Below, piece by piece: positions 1 through 6,896 of a DNA stretch of 20,899 bases. Both the position numbers and the translations under genes were made by a program. Every line of letters begins with the position of its first letter. Position 1 is the first letter of the stretch. This stretch comes from Flavobacteriaceae bacterium UBA6231. Its GTDB lineage: Bacteria > Bacteroidota > Bacteroidia > Flavobacteriales > Flavobacteriaceae. The stretch is from contig DJWL01000068.1 in the NCBI GenBank assembly GCA_002441545.1, forward strand, positions 1-20,899, written 5' to 3'. The notes below the pieces were generated by a model. The model saw only the letters and a program-made list of their open reading frames with translations, was not told the origin of the DNA and did no database searches.

Positions 1-397
1 CTACAACTAGTAATGATAAACAAATAAAAAGAATGATTACTGTCCAAACTTCTACACTTATAAAATCACCAAATAAGGTTGAGGCTAATCCGGCTGTTAC
101 AATGGTTACAGCTGTTTGAATTGTAAACATAGTAGCTATATTGAGAATATAGTAAGTCATTAAAACGCCTTTGCCTAATTTTTTATAACCATCAAGTAAA
201 CTTTCTCCTGTAGCAGTTGCATATCTTGGGCCGAATTGAAAAAAAGGATATTTAAACAAATTAACCAATAATAGAGCCCAAAGTAAACCTAAACCAAAAT
301 CGGCACCAGCTCTGGTAGATTGAACTAAATGTGATACACCAATAGCTGCACCAGCAAATAATAAACCTGGACCTAAGTTTTTAATTTTATTAAGCAT
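1..397 (-). CDS. Nramp-like membrane transporter, N-terminal part (3' end outside window)
   Basis: The first 132 codons are present; the frame runs open off the window edge. The protein begins MLNKIKNLGPGLLFAGAAIG and shows at least three hydrophobic segments (about residues 8-25, 33-52 and 79-98, with another near 113-132). The GPGLLFAGAAIG start and the RAGADFGLGLLWALL stretch match TM1-TM2 of the Nramp (MntH/NRAMP) family of proton-coupled Mn/Fe carriers. In canonical Nramps the TM1 break is DPGN, whose Asp and Asn bind the metal; the aligned residues here are Gly20-Val-Ser-His23. The ion or solute moved is therefore uncertain. The ATG shares its A with the TAA stop of the upstream sigma factor gene, which suggests translational coupling. 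Family membership is a confident reading; substrate is not. Confidence 0.8.
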   Translation of the reverse strand, partial: MLNKIKNLGPGLLFAGAAIGVSHLVQSTRAGADFGLGLLWALLLVNLFKYPFFQFGPRYATATGESLLDGYKKLGKGVLMTYYILNIATMFTIQTAVTIVTAGLASTLFGDFISVEVWTVIILFICLSLLVV

Positions 398-942
398 TAA
401 GATTTTTTAATAATTTCTGCAAGTAATTTTTTTGCCCGTAATAATTTAACTTTTACGTTATTCATCGGTTCGTTTAGCTCCCTAGAAATCTCTTTGTAGC
501 TTAACTCCTGAAAGTATCTTAAGTTTATGATTTCTTGATAGTGTGGATTCAATTTTTTAATGTCACGAAGTAGTTTAGCTAAATTTTGCTCAATAATTAA
601 AGTGTCTTCAGCTGATGGAGTTTCATCTAAAATTTGAAGCGTTTTTTCTTCATCATCAAAATTTCTTTGAGAAATATAGTTTTTTTCTTTTCTCAATAAA
701 TCAATATGAATATTTTTTGAAATAGTAATAAGCCATGTTTTAAACTTAAAATTGTCATCAAATGTTTCAATTTTATCAAAGGCTTTTGAAAATGTTTGAA
801 TCGTTATATCTTCTGCGTCATTTTCGTTTTCAATGCGCTTTAATTGAAAGCCATAAACGTCATCCCAAAAAGTATCCAATAAGTAATTAAATGCCTTCTG
901 GTCGTTAAGTTTTGCTCTTTTAATAGCCTCTTTTATTTCCAA
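397..942 (-). CDS. ECF-type RNA polymerase sigma factor (no adjacent anti-sigma)
   Basis: This is a 181-residue sigma-70 family protein with the two ECF domains: sigma2 (about 15-88, with DAEDITIQTFSKAF at 42-55 for core binding and -10 recognition and FKTWLITISKNIHIDLLRK at 67-85) and sigma4 (about 122-178, with a helix-turn-helix in LSYKEISRELNEPMNNVKVK). It should direct RNA polymerase to a small regulon. The only usable start is TTG at 940-942: an in-frame stop lies at 964-966 and the first internal Met is residue 160. The start overlaps the 3' end of the glycosyltransferase gene by 10 bases, and the stop overlaps the Nramp-like ATG by one base. No anti-sigma gene lies beside it within the window, unlike the second ECF gene at 3964-4497. 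What controls it is unknown. Confidence 0.92.
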   Translation of the reverse strand: MEIKEAIKRAKLNDQKAFNYLLDTFWDDVYGFQLKRIENENDAEDITIQTFSKAFDKIETFDDNFKFKTWLITISKNIHIDLLRKEKNYISQRNFDDEEKTLQILDETPSAEDTLIIEQNLAKLLRDIKKLNPHYQEIINLRYFQELSYKEISRELNEPMNNVKVKLLRAKKLLAEIIKKS

Positions 943-2045
943 TGATTTGGTTTTGAAATAAGATTATTTATAAAGATAGTTAATTGTGTAATAATTAAAA
1001 AGATTTCTAAAAAAGGAAGGAAGATAAGTGTGTCTTTTTCACCTATCTTTTTAGTTGAAAACCCAATAATGATGTATTGAATGATAAATCTAAAAAGAAA
1101 TAAAGAAAGAACAATTTGCCACTTAAAGGTTATCGTTAGAAGGATTATAGAAAATATCCAAAAAAACAATTGAGATATATATAAACCGGCAAGTAATATT
1201 TTATGTTTTAATTTATAATAATTTGCAGTTGAAATATGTCTTCTTTTTTGATTAAACCAATCTTTAAATGTTGTTTCTGGAATGGATTTGGTAACACTCT
1301 CCTTAGAAAAACAAATGGTTGTGTTTTTAGTGTTAGCAATTTGATTGATAAACAAATCGTCATCACCAGATCGAACATTCATATGGCTAATAAATCCGTT
1401 TGCACTAAAGAATTCACTTTTGTTATAGGCTAAATTTCTACCAACACCCATATATGGTAAACCTATTTTTGCGAATGAAAAATATTGAATTGCAGCCATT
1501 AAAGTTTCAAATCGAATAAGCTTATTCAGAAAAGATTTTTTAATTCTTTTATATGCTCCATAACCTAAAACAATGGTTTTGGTGTCGTCAAAATGAGAAC
1601 ACATTTCAGAAATCCAATGTTCAGAAACAGGTTTGCAATCAGCATCAGTAAATAATAGGTGATTATGTTTGGCTACTTTTATACCGAGGGTTAATGCATA
1701 TTTTTTGTTTCCCCAAAAAGCTTCAATGTTTTTTACATTAACAATTTTTATATTGTCATGTTTTCTTGCAAAAGATTCCATAACCTTTAAGGTTTTATCT
1801 ATTGAGGCATCATTTATTAAAATGATTTCAAAACTTGGATAATTTTGAGAAATTATTGAAGGCAAAAATTTCTTTAAATTTTCAGCTTCATTTTTTGCAC
1901 AAACAATAACGGATATTGGAATATTACTCGTATTTCCTTTTTTTGATTTTAGAAATGCGAATCTCCCGAAGATAAAAATGTAAAAAATAACTTGAATACA
2001 AACTACAAACACAAAAATGTAGAATACAAAATCAAGCAATATCAT
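933..2045 (-). CDS. Membrane-anchored family 2 glycosyltransferase
   Basis: The 370-residue protein has an N-terminal membrane segment (about 5-28), a cytoplasmic GT-A domain (about 42-265) and three C-terminal membrane segments (about 282-303, 308-329, 339-360). The GT-A domain opens with ISVIVCAKNEAENL and contains FEIILINDAS, the metal/nucleotide-sugar DxD motif as DAD (134-136), an acidic GDDD (227-230) and QKRRH (266-270) where processive GT2 enzymes carry QxxRW. This layout fits synthases or transferases that use a nucleotide sugar at the inner membrane face to build or modify a glycan or lipid; the acceptor cannot be told. It sits 3 bases after the small Cys4 gene and overlaps the sigma factor start by 10 bases, so it is probably cotranscribed with both. 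Confidence 0.9.
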   Translation of the reverse strand: MILLDFVFYIFVFVVCIQVIFYIFIFGRFAFLKSKKGNTSNIPISVIVCAKNEAENLKKFLPSIISQNYPSFEIILINDASIDKTLKVMESFARKHDNIKIVNVKNIEAFWGNKKYALTLGIKVAKHNHLLFTDADCKPVSEHWISEMCSHFDDTKTIVLGYGAYKRIKKSFLNKLIRFETLMAAIQYFSFAKIGLPYMGVGRNLAYNKSEFFSANGFISHMNVRSGDDDLFINQIANTKNTTICFSKESVTKSIPETTFKDWFNQKRRHISTANYYKLKHKILLAGLYISQLFFWIFSIILLTITFKWQIVLSLFLFRFIIQYIIIGFSTKKIGEKDTLIFLPFLEIFLIITQLTIFINNLISKPNHWK

Positions 2046-2048
2046 AAA

Positions 2049-2255
2049 CTATGAAGAATGTTTAGGCTCATTGCATTCACTAAACTGGTCAGGAGTCTTT
2101 CCGCAAAAACCACAAGCTTGACCGTCTTTGTTTAACATTGGATTTTGACTTGCACAAGTTCCCGCAAATTTACCATCTTTTTTTGCCCAAATTTTAATAG
2201 CAATTCCAGCTATTCCTAAACCTAACAAAGCGATAGTTATTAAAAGAAGTTTCAT
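2049..2255 (-). CDS. Small membrane or secreted Cys4 protein of unknown function
   Basis: The 68-residue product has one hydrophobic N-terminal segment (MKLLLITIALLGLGIAGIAI) that may be an anchor or signal, then a short polar domain with four cysteines at 34, 48, 51 and 61 (C-x13-C-x2-C-x9-C). The CGFC pair resembles a zinc- or iron-sulfur-binding knuckle, but no known domain is certain. I chose ATG at 2253-2255 over the in-frame TTG at 2274-2276, because that TTG lies within a TAnnTTTG promoter box and would add seven residues before the hydrophobic segment. It is the first gene of the operon that continues with the glycosyltransferase, the sigma factor and the Nramp-like protein. Similar short proteins occur in Flavobacteriaceae, from memory; no function is assigned here. 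Confidence 0.8.
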   Translation of the reverse strand: MKLLLITIALLGLGIAGIAIKIWAKKDGKFAGTCASQNPMLNKDGQACGFCGKTPDQFSECNEPKHSS

Positions 2256-2273
2256 TTTAATTATAATTTGTTG

Positions 2274-2281
2274 CAAAGATA
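2274..2281 (-). promoter_or_regulatory. Bacteroidota -7 promoter box for the Cys4/GT2/sigma/Nramp-like operon
   Basis: On the minus strand this reads TATCTTTG, an exact match to TAnnTTTG, and ends 18 bases before the ATG at 2255. A clear -33 TTG is not seen at the usual distance. No other good box was seen between the genes of the operon, so this is the likely main promoter. Confidence 0.6.
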
Positions 2282-2345
2282 ATGCTTTTGAATAAAATAC
2301 TTGTAAAAATGAACTTTTTGATATTTGTAGTGACTAATAATATTT

Positions 2346-2379
2346 TTTGTGTCTTAAAAGCAAATAATTCTTATATTTA
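2346..2379 (+). promoter_or_regulatory. Possible aqpZ promoter
   Basis: TTTG at 2346-2349 and TATATTTA at 2372-2379 (one mismatch to TAnnTTTG) are 22 bases apart, near the long end of accepted spacing. The box ends 27 bases before the aqpZ ATG. The AT-rich background makes chance matches likely, so this is a moderate call. Confidence 0.4.
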
Positions 2380-2406
2380 ATATACTAACTATTAAACTTT
2401 TAATAT

Positions 2407-3093
2407 ATGAAAAAATTATTCGCAGAATTTTTTGGAACATTTTGGCTTGTTTTCGGGGGTTGTGGAAGCGCAATTTTTGCTGCAGGATTTCCTGAACTAG
2501 GTATTGGTTTTGCTGGTGTTGCATTGGCATTTGGTTTAACAGTGTTAACCATGGCTTTTGCTGTAGGACACATTTCAGGTGGACATTTTAATCCGGCGGT
2601 ATCTTTTGGTTTATGGGCAGGAGGGAAGTTTCCAGCCAAAGATTTATTGGGTTATATAATAGCTCAAGTAGTTGGTGCTGTTGCTGCTGCAGGAGTATTG
2701 TATTTAATTATATCTGGAAAATCTGATTTTGTTGATATTGGAGGTTTTGCAGCTAATGGATATGGCGAGTTATCACCTGGTGGATATTCAATGACATCTG
2801 CTTTAATAGCTGAATTTGTATTAACAGCGTTTTTCTTATTGGTTATTTTAGGAAGTACCAATGAAAGAGCTCCAAAAGGATTTGCTCCAATAGCCATTGG
2901 TTTGGCATTAACTTTAATACACTTAATAAGCATTCCAATTACAAATACATCGGTTAACCCAGCTAGATCAACTAGTCAGGCGTTATTTGCAGGAGGAGAG
3001 TTTACTAGTCAGTTATGGTTATTTTGGTTAGCTCCAATTGCAGGAGCCATTGTAGCTGGATTGATTCATAAGGCACTTTTTGATAAAGAATAA
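2407..3093 (+). CDS. aqpZ: Aquaporin Z, water channel
   Basis: The 228-residue inner-membrane channel has six membrane helices and two half-helix NPA loops (FNPAV near residue 62, VNPAR near 184). The segments FGLTVLTMAFAVGHISGGHF and GFAPIAIGLALTLIHLISIP are nearly identical to E. coli AqpZ. The selectivity-filter residues of water-specific AqpZ (Phe in TMAF, His in LIHLIS, Thr in TNTS, Arg in NPAR) all appear present, so water rather than glycerol is the likely substrate. Length matches the family (231 in E. coli). It stands alone on the plus strand, divergent from the Cys4 operon and convergent with the anti-sigma gene, with a strong terminator behind it. Confidence 0.97.
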   Translation: MKKLFAEFFGTFWLVFGGCGSAIFAAGFPELGIGFAGVALAFGLTVLTMAFAVGHISGGHFNPAVSFGLWAGGKFPAKDLLGYIIAQVVGAVAAAGVLYLIISGKSDFVDIGGFAANGYGELSPGGYSMTSALIAEFVLTAFFLLVILGSTNERAPKGFAPIAIGLALTLIHLISIPITNTSVNPARSTSQALFAGGEFTSQLWLFWLAPIAGAIVAGLIHKALFDKE

Positions 3094-3105
3094 ATATTTT
3101 AGAAT

Positions 3106-3148
3106 AAAAAAAGAGCCCCATTTTAATTTAAAATGGGGCTCTTTTTTT
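3106..3148. terminator. Strong bidirectional rho-independent terminator between aqpZ and anti-sigma gene
   Basis: A perfect 20-base-pair inverted repeat (3106-3125 with 3129-3148) closes on a 3-base loop. Its core is GAGCCCC/GGGGCTC flanked by A and T runs, so either strand gives a GC-rich hairpin with a U tract. It lies 13 bases after the aqpZ stop and 19 bases after the stop of the convergent anti-sigma gene. Confidence 0.93.
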
Positions 3149-3166
3149 GATAGTTCTACTCTTAAT

Positions 3167-3955
3167 TTATTTTAAGTGTATTTCTGCTACTGAATTTTCT
3201 AACGAAGCAACTGTATTTCCTCCTTTAGGTTCAATAGTAATATTTAAACCAAGGGCATCTTCGGTATAAGGAATAGCTCTTAGTTGTCTGTCAGTTTCAC
3301 TTAAAATACCTAAACTTACCATTTTTCCTTGAAGTTCAGCCCAAATTTGATAGCATTGTTCTTCAGGTAATTGTGGTAAAGCTACAACATCAATCATAGA
3401 TGTTTTTTCTTTAGGGTTTATGTAGGCAACGGTTTTTAAGTTTTTTGCTCTACTATTTCCCTGCATAATATACTTATAAGTATTAGGGTCATTAAGCTCT
3501 TTAAACTGTTGCATAACAGCATCTAACTTTTTGTTATTGTTTTCAATATCACTTCGTAAATCAAAAATTTCATCAACAACCACTTGGTTTTCTTCTGATA
3601 GTTTTTGATTTTTATCATGAAGATAATATGATTGTCCAGCAAAAATTAATGCGACTATGCTAGCTGCTATACTAAGTTGATGCCACTTTTTATACTTTTT
3701 TGTAGTGTTCAATTGTATTACAGGTTTTTCATCAAGCTCTTCTAAAATATTATTTAGAATGTTTTTTGGAGCTTCTACAGCATTAGTTTTTGCTACAACT
3801 TCTAAATTAAACTGCAAAGTATTATATGCATTTTCTACTTCTGGATGTCTAGCAATATAAGACTCAATATGTTCAGTTTCTTCAGAAGAAGTTTCTCCTA
3901 ATAGATATTTTTCTAATAGGCCAGAATTTAAAAAAGTAATTATTTTTTCATTCAT
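3167..3955 (-). CDS. Anti-sigma factor with RskA-type C-terminal domain
   Basis: The 262-residue protein has a cytoplasmic N-terminal region (1-90) that includes LEKYLLGETSSEETEHIESY, a typical anti-sigma start. A single membrane helix follows (about 94-111), then a probable coiled coil (about 113-155) and a C-terminal domain (about 160-262) with QCYQIWAELQGKMVSLGIL, characteristic of the anti-sigma-K (RskA) family. It should hold the cognate sigma factor at the inner membrane and release it on an envelope signal. The start is 8 bases after the stop of the sigma gene, the usual sigma/anti-sigma order and spacing. No catalytic residues are expected. The inducing signal cannot be read from the sequence. 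Confidence 0.92.
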   Translation of the reverse strand: MNEKIITFLNSGLLEKYLLGETSSEETEHIESYIARHPEVENAYNTLQFNLEVVAKTNAVEAPKNILNNILEELDEKPVIQLNTTKKYKKWHQLSIAASIVALIFAGQSYYLHDKNQKLSEENQVVVDEIFDLRSDIENNNKKLDAVMQQFKELNDPNTYKYIMQGNSRAKNLKTVAYINPKEKTSMIDVVALPQLPEEQCYQIWAELQGKMVSLGILSETDRQLRAIPYTEDALGLNITIEPKGGNTVASLENSVAEIHLK

Positions 3956-3963
3956 GACGTTAT

Positions 3964-4497
3964 TTAATAAGGATTGTAAATTTTTTTCAATTCACGTAAT
4001 CCAATTTTTAATCTTGATTTTATTGTTCCAAGTGGAATATCTAATTCTTCACTTGCTTCTTGTTGTGTCATGCCTTCAAAAAACAAGGCATTCAACACAA
4101 TTTGGTACTTCTCATCTAAACTGCTTAAATGTTTTTGGATGTCTAAAACATCTTGATTCAATTCGTTTGATGTTATTCTATATACGGATGAGGTTTCAAT
4201 CTGGACTTCATTGGTGTTTTTATTTTTTAATGATCTCACCTTGTCAATAGCCGTATTGTAAGCTATTCTATAAAGCCATGTGAATAATTTTGCTTTACCA
4301 GAATCATATTTTTTTGAGTTTTTCCAGATTTTAACAAAGCTTTCCTGTAAAACATCTTGAGCCATTTCCTCATCTGTAATTATTTTTAAAATAACACCAT
4401 AAATAGCATCAGCATAATATTCATAAAGTAAATTAATGGCTTTTTTATCGCCATTTTTTAGTAAGCTAACAATTTCGTTTTCTATTGGTGAAATCAA
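3964..4497 (-). CDS. ECF sigma factor, SigK-like, paired with RskA-type anti-sigma
   Basis: The 177-residue protein has sigma2 (about 22-90: DEEMAQDVLQESFVKIW at 42-58 and AKLFTWLYRIAYNTAID at 69-85) and sigma4 (about 118-172, with the helix-turn-helix at MTQQEASEELDIPLGTIKSR). Together with the membrane anti-sigma encoded 8 bases downstream it forms a standard signal-responsive pair. The likely start is TTG at 4495-4497: in-frame stop TAA lies just upstream at 4504-4506, and the first internal Met is residue 45, already inside sigma2. A good TAnnTTTG promoter with a -33 TTG sits upstream and overlaps the end of murB, so the pair can be expressed apart from murB. Autoregulation is common in such pairs, but the promoter seen is of the housekeeping type. 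Confidence 0.93.
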   Translation of the reverse strand: MISPIENEIVSLLKNGDKKAINLLYEYYADAIYGVILKIITDEEMAQDVLQESFVKIWKNSKKYDSGKAKLFTWLYRIAYNTAIDKVRSLKNKNTNEVQIETSSVYRITSNELNQDVLDIQKHLSSLDEKYQIVLNALFFEGMTQQEASEELDIPLGTIKSRLKIGLRELKKIYNPY

Positions 4498-4541
4498 GAT
4501 AATTTAGTTTAGTTAATGAATATTAAGATATTTAATGAAAT

Positions 4542-4570
4542 CAAAGTTAGATATTTCTTTTAAATTACAA
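4542..4570 (-). promoter_or_regulatory. Promoter of the sigma/anti-sigma pair
   Basis: Minus-strand TAACTTTG (4542-4549) matches TAnnTTTG exactly, with TTG (4568-4570) 18 bases upstream. The -33 element directly follows the murB stop (4565-4567), so the promoter begins at the murB end. The box ends 44 bases before the TTG start of the sigma gene. Confidence 0.65.
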
Positions 4571-5578
4571 GATATTTACTTCGGCTTCTATAGAAATGTT
4601 GAAAATGCGCAATACTGTTTTTTGAATTAACTTTGAAAGCTCTAAAATATCTGAACCTTTTGCATGCCCATAATTTACCAAAACCAATGCTTGATTTTTA
4701 TGAATACCATAGTCTCCAAATCGTTTTCCTTTAAAACCTGCTTTTTCAATAAGCCATCCGGCAGGTATTTTTACTTCATTTTCAGAAACCAGATAACTTG
4801 GAGCATCAGGAAAATTTTGTAAAATGCTTTCATAATCTTTTTTAGAAATAACTGGATTTTTAAAAAAGCTACCACTATTTCCAATGTCTTTAGGATTTGG
4901 TAATTTGCTTTCTCTTATAGAAATTACGGCTTTTGAAATATCTTGAATAGTAGGGTTTGAAATGTTCATCAATTCTAATTCAGACGAAATGGTACCGTAA
5001 TTTATATTTAGTTTGTGATTTCGTTTTGTGAATTTAAAAGTAACACTAGTAATAATATACTTCCCTTTTTCTTGTTGTTTGAAAATAGAATCTCTGTATC
5101 CAAAATTACAATCTGATTTTAAAAATGTATGGGTTTTTAGAGTTTCTATTGATAAAGCTTCACAAGAAACGAAACTATCTTTTAGTTCTACACCATAAGC
5201 ACCAATATTTTGTATTGGAGCTGTACCAACGTTTCCAGGTATTAAAGATAAATTTTCTATACCGCCAAAATCTTTGTTCATATTCCAAAGTACAAATTGG
5301 TGCCAATTTTCACCGGCTTGAGCTTTCACGGTTACAAAATCATTATCTTGAGATATGATTTCTATCCCTTTAAAGTTTACATGAATAACTAACTTATCCT
5401 GATTTTTTGTTAACAACATATTACTGCCACCACCTAAAACAAGCTTATTTGGATAGTCTTTTGTAGACAAAATTTCTTTTAGCTCATTAATATTTGATAC
5501 TGAAACAAAGTATTTAGCTAAGACATCAATTCCAAAAGTGTTATAGGGTTTTAGTGATATGTTATGCTGAATGTGCAT
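4565..5578 (-). CDS. murB: UDP-N-acetylenolpyruvoylglucosamine reductase MurB (type I)
   Basis: MurB is the FAD- and NADPH-dependent cytoplasmic enzyme that reduces UDP-GlcNAc-enolpyruvate to UDP-MurNAc in peptidoglycan synthesis. The 337-residue length and LKPYNTFGIDVLAKYF start fit the E. coli-type subclass. The FAD-binding loop LGGGSNMLL (48-56), IPGNVGTAPIQNIGAYGVE (113-131), GYRDSIFK with the substrate-binding Arg162, GNSGSFFKNP with the proton-donor Ser237, and EAEV with Glu333 near the C-terminus are all visible, so it should be active. Its ATG shares one base with the TAA stop of the aminotransferase gene upstream, so the two are probably translated together although their pathways are not obviously linked. 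Confidence 0.97.
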   Translation of the reverse strand: MHIQHNISLKPYNTFGIDVLAKYFVSVSNINELKEILSTKDYPNKLVLGGGSNMLLTKNQDKLVIHVNFKGIEIISQDNDFVTVKAQAGENWHQFVLWNMNKDFGGIENLSLIPGNVGTAPIQNIGAYGVELKDSFVSCEALSIETLKTHTFLKSDCNFGYRDSIFKQQEKGKYIITSVTFKFTKRNHKLNINYGTISSELELMNISNPTIQDISKAVISIRESKLPNPKDIGNSGSFFKNPVISKKDYESILQNFPDAPSYLVSENEVKIPAGWLIEKAGFKGKRFGDYGIHKNQALVLVNYGHAKGSDILELSKLIQKTVLRIFNISIEAEVNIL

Positions 5579-6768
5579 TAATCTTTATAAATTTTTAAAG
5601 CTTGTTTAATAATATTTACTGCTTTTATTAAACTTTCTTTTTTAAGTACGTAAGCAATTCTAATTTGGTTTAGCCCAACACCAGGTGTTGAATAAAATCC
5701 GCCAGCAGGAGCTACCATAACAGTTTCTCCATTAACATCAAAATGTTCTAAAAGCCATTGGGCAAAGTCATCAGAATTTTTAATGGGCAACTCAACAATG
5801 CAGTAAAAAGCGCCTTTAGGTTTTGCAACTTTTACTCCATCAATTTTTTGTAGTTCTGACATTAAAATGTTCCTTCTTTCAACATACTCTTCAATAACAT
5901 CATCAAAATAACTTTGAGGTGTTTCAAGAGCAGCTTCACTAGCTATTTGAGCAAATGTTGGAGGGCTAAGTCTAGCTTGAGCAAATTTTAATGCGGTTTG
6001 AATTACGGCTTTGTTTTTTGAAACAATGCAACCTATTCTTGCACCACACATACTATAACGTTTTGAAACAGAATCAATCATAATGGCATACTCCTCTAAA
6101 TCTTCCTCTTGCATAATGGAATAATGCGTATGGCCATCATAAGCAAATTCTCTATAAACTTCATCAGCTATTAGAAACAAATCATGTTTTTTAACAATTG
6201 CAGCAAGTTTTTTAATTTCTTCTTTTGAATATAAATAACCTGTTGGGTTTCCTGGATTACAAATTAAGATAGCTTTTGTTTTTGGAGTGATAAGCTTTTC
6301 AAATTCTTCAATAGCAGGTAAAGCAAAATTATCTTCAATTTTAGAGATTACTGGGACAATATTTATTCCTGATGCAGTTGAGAACCCATTATAGTTTGCA
6401 TAAAATGGTTCAGGAACAATAATTTCATCGTCTGTATCCATAATACTTCCAAAAGCAAATAGCAAAGCTTCGCTTCCTCCAGTTGTTACAATGATATCGT
6501 TATGAGTTACATTAATGTTTTTCTTTGAATAGTAAGCTGCAATTTTGTTTCTATATGTTTCAGAGCCTTCAGATCTTGAATAAGCTAATACCTCTAATGT
6601 ATTTTCCTTTACTGCTTTTAAGGCAATTTCAGGTGTTTTAATATCTGGCTGTCCAATGTTTAAATAATAAATCTGTTTTCCGTTTTTAACTGCTTGTTCT
6701 GCATATGGCACCAATTTTCGTATTGGAGACTGAGGCATCAATTGCCCTTTGGTTGATATTTTTGGCAT
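5578..6768 (-). CDS. PLP-dependent class I/II aminotransferase (aspartate aminotransferase-like)
   Basis: The 396-residue fold-type I aminotransferase carries the aspartate aminotransferase Ib-like motifs in order: LNIGQPDIKTP (36-46), TTGGSEALLFAF (95-106) for phosphate binding, NPGNPTG (171-177), ADEVYREF with the pyridine-nitrogen Asp202, SVSKRYSMCGARIG with the Schiff-base Lys236 and Arg244, and QIRIAYV near residue 370 with the substrate-carboxylate Arg. It moves an amino group between an amino acid and a 2-oxo acid in the cytoplasm. The exact substrate (aspartate, aromatic or branched amino acids) cannot be decided from sequence alone. It starts an operon with murB, with which it overlaps by one base. 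Confidence 0.93.
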   Translation of the reverse strand: MPKISTKGQLMPQSPIRKLVPYAEQAVKNGKQIYYLNIGQPDIKTPEIALKAVKENTLEVLAYSRSEGSETYRNKIAAYYSKKNINVTHNDIIVTTGGSEALLFAFGSIMDTDDEIIVPEPFYANYNGFSTASGINIVPVISKIEDNFALPAIEEFEKLITPKTKAILICNPGNPTGYLYSKEEIKKLAAIVKKHDLFLIADEVYREFAYDGHTHYSIMQEEDLEEYAIMIDSVSKRYSMCGARIGCIVSKNKAVIQTALKFAQARLSPPTFAQIASEAALETPQSYFDDVIEEYVERRNILMSELQKIDGVKVAKPKGAFYCIVELPIKNSDDFAQWLLEHFDVNGETVMVAPAGGFYSTPGVGLNQIRIAYVLKKESLIKAVNIIKQALKIYKD

Positions 6769-6789
6769 TTCAAATTAAATTATTAGTTG

Positions 6790-6797
6790 CAAAGTTG
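6790..6797 (-). promoter_or_regulatory. Possible -7 box for the aminotransferase-murB operon
   Basis: Minus-strand CAACTTTG has one mismatch to TAnnTTTG and ends 21 bases before the ATG at 6768, a spacing like that of other boxes in this window. No -33 element was seen, so support is weak. Confidence 0.3.
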
Positions 6798-6896
6798 AGA
6801 AAATTATCTTAAAGTTTATTTAAAATAAAGGCATATTTGAATCAAGTGGCAAAAGGATTTGTAAATTGATAACATCAAGTCTAAACTCTTGTTTTC

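Noticed and set aside
2664..2933. Minus-strand open frame inside aqpZ
   Set aside because: Antisense shadow of a highly conserved aquaporin, with no motif of its own.
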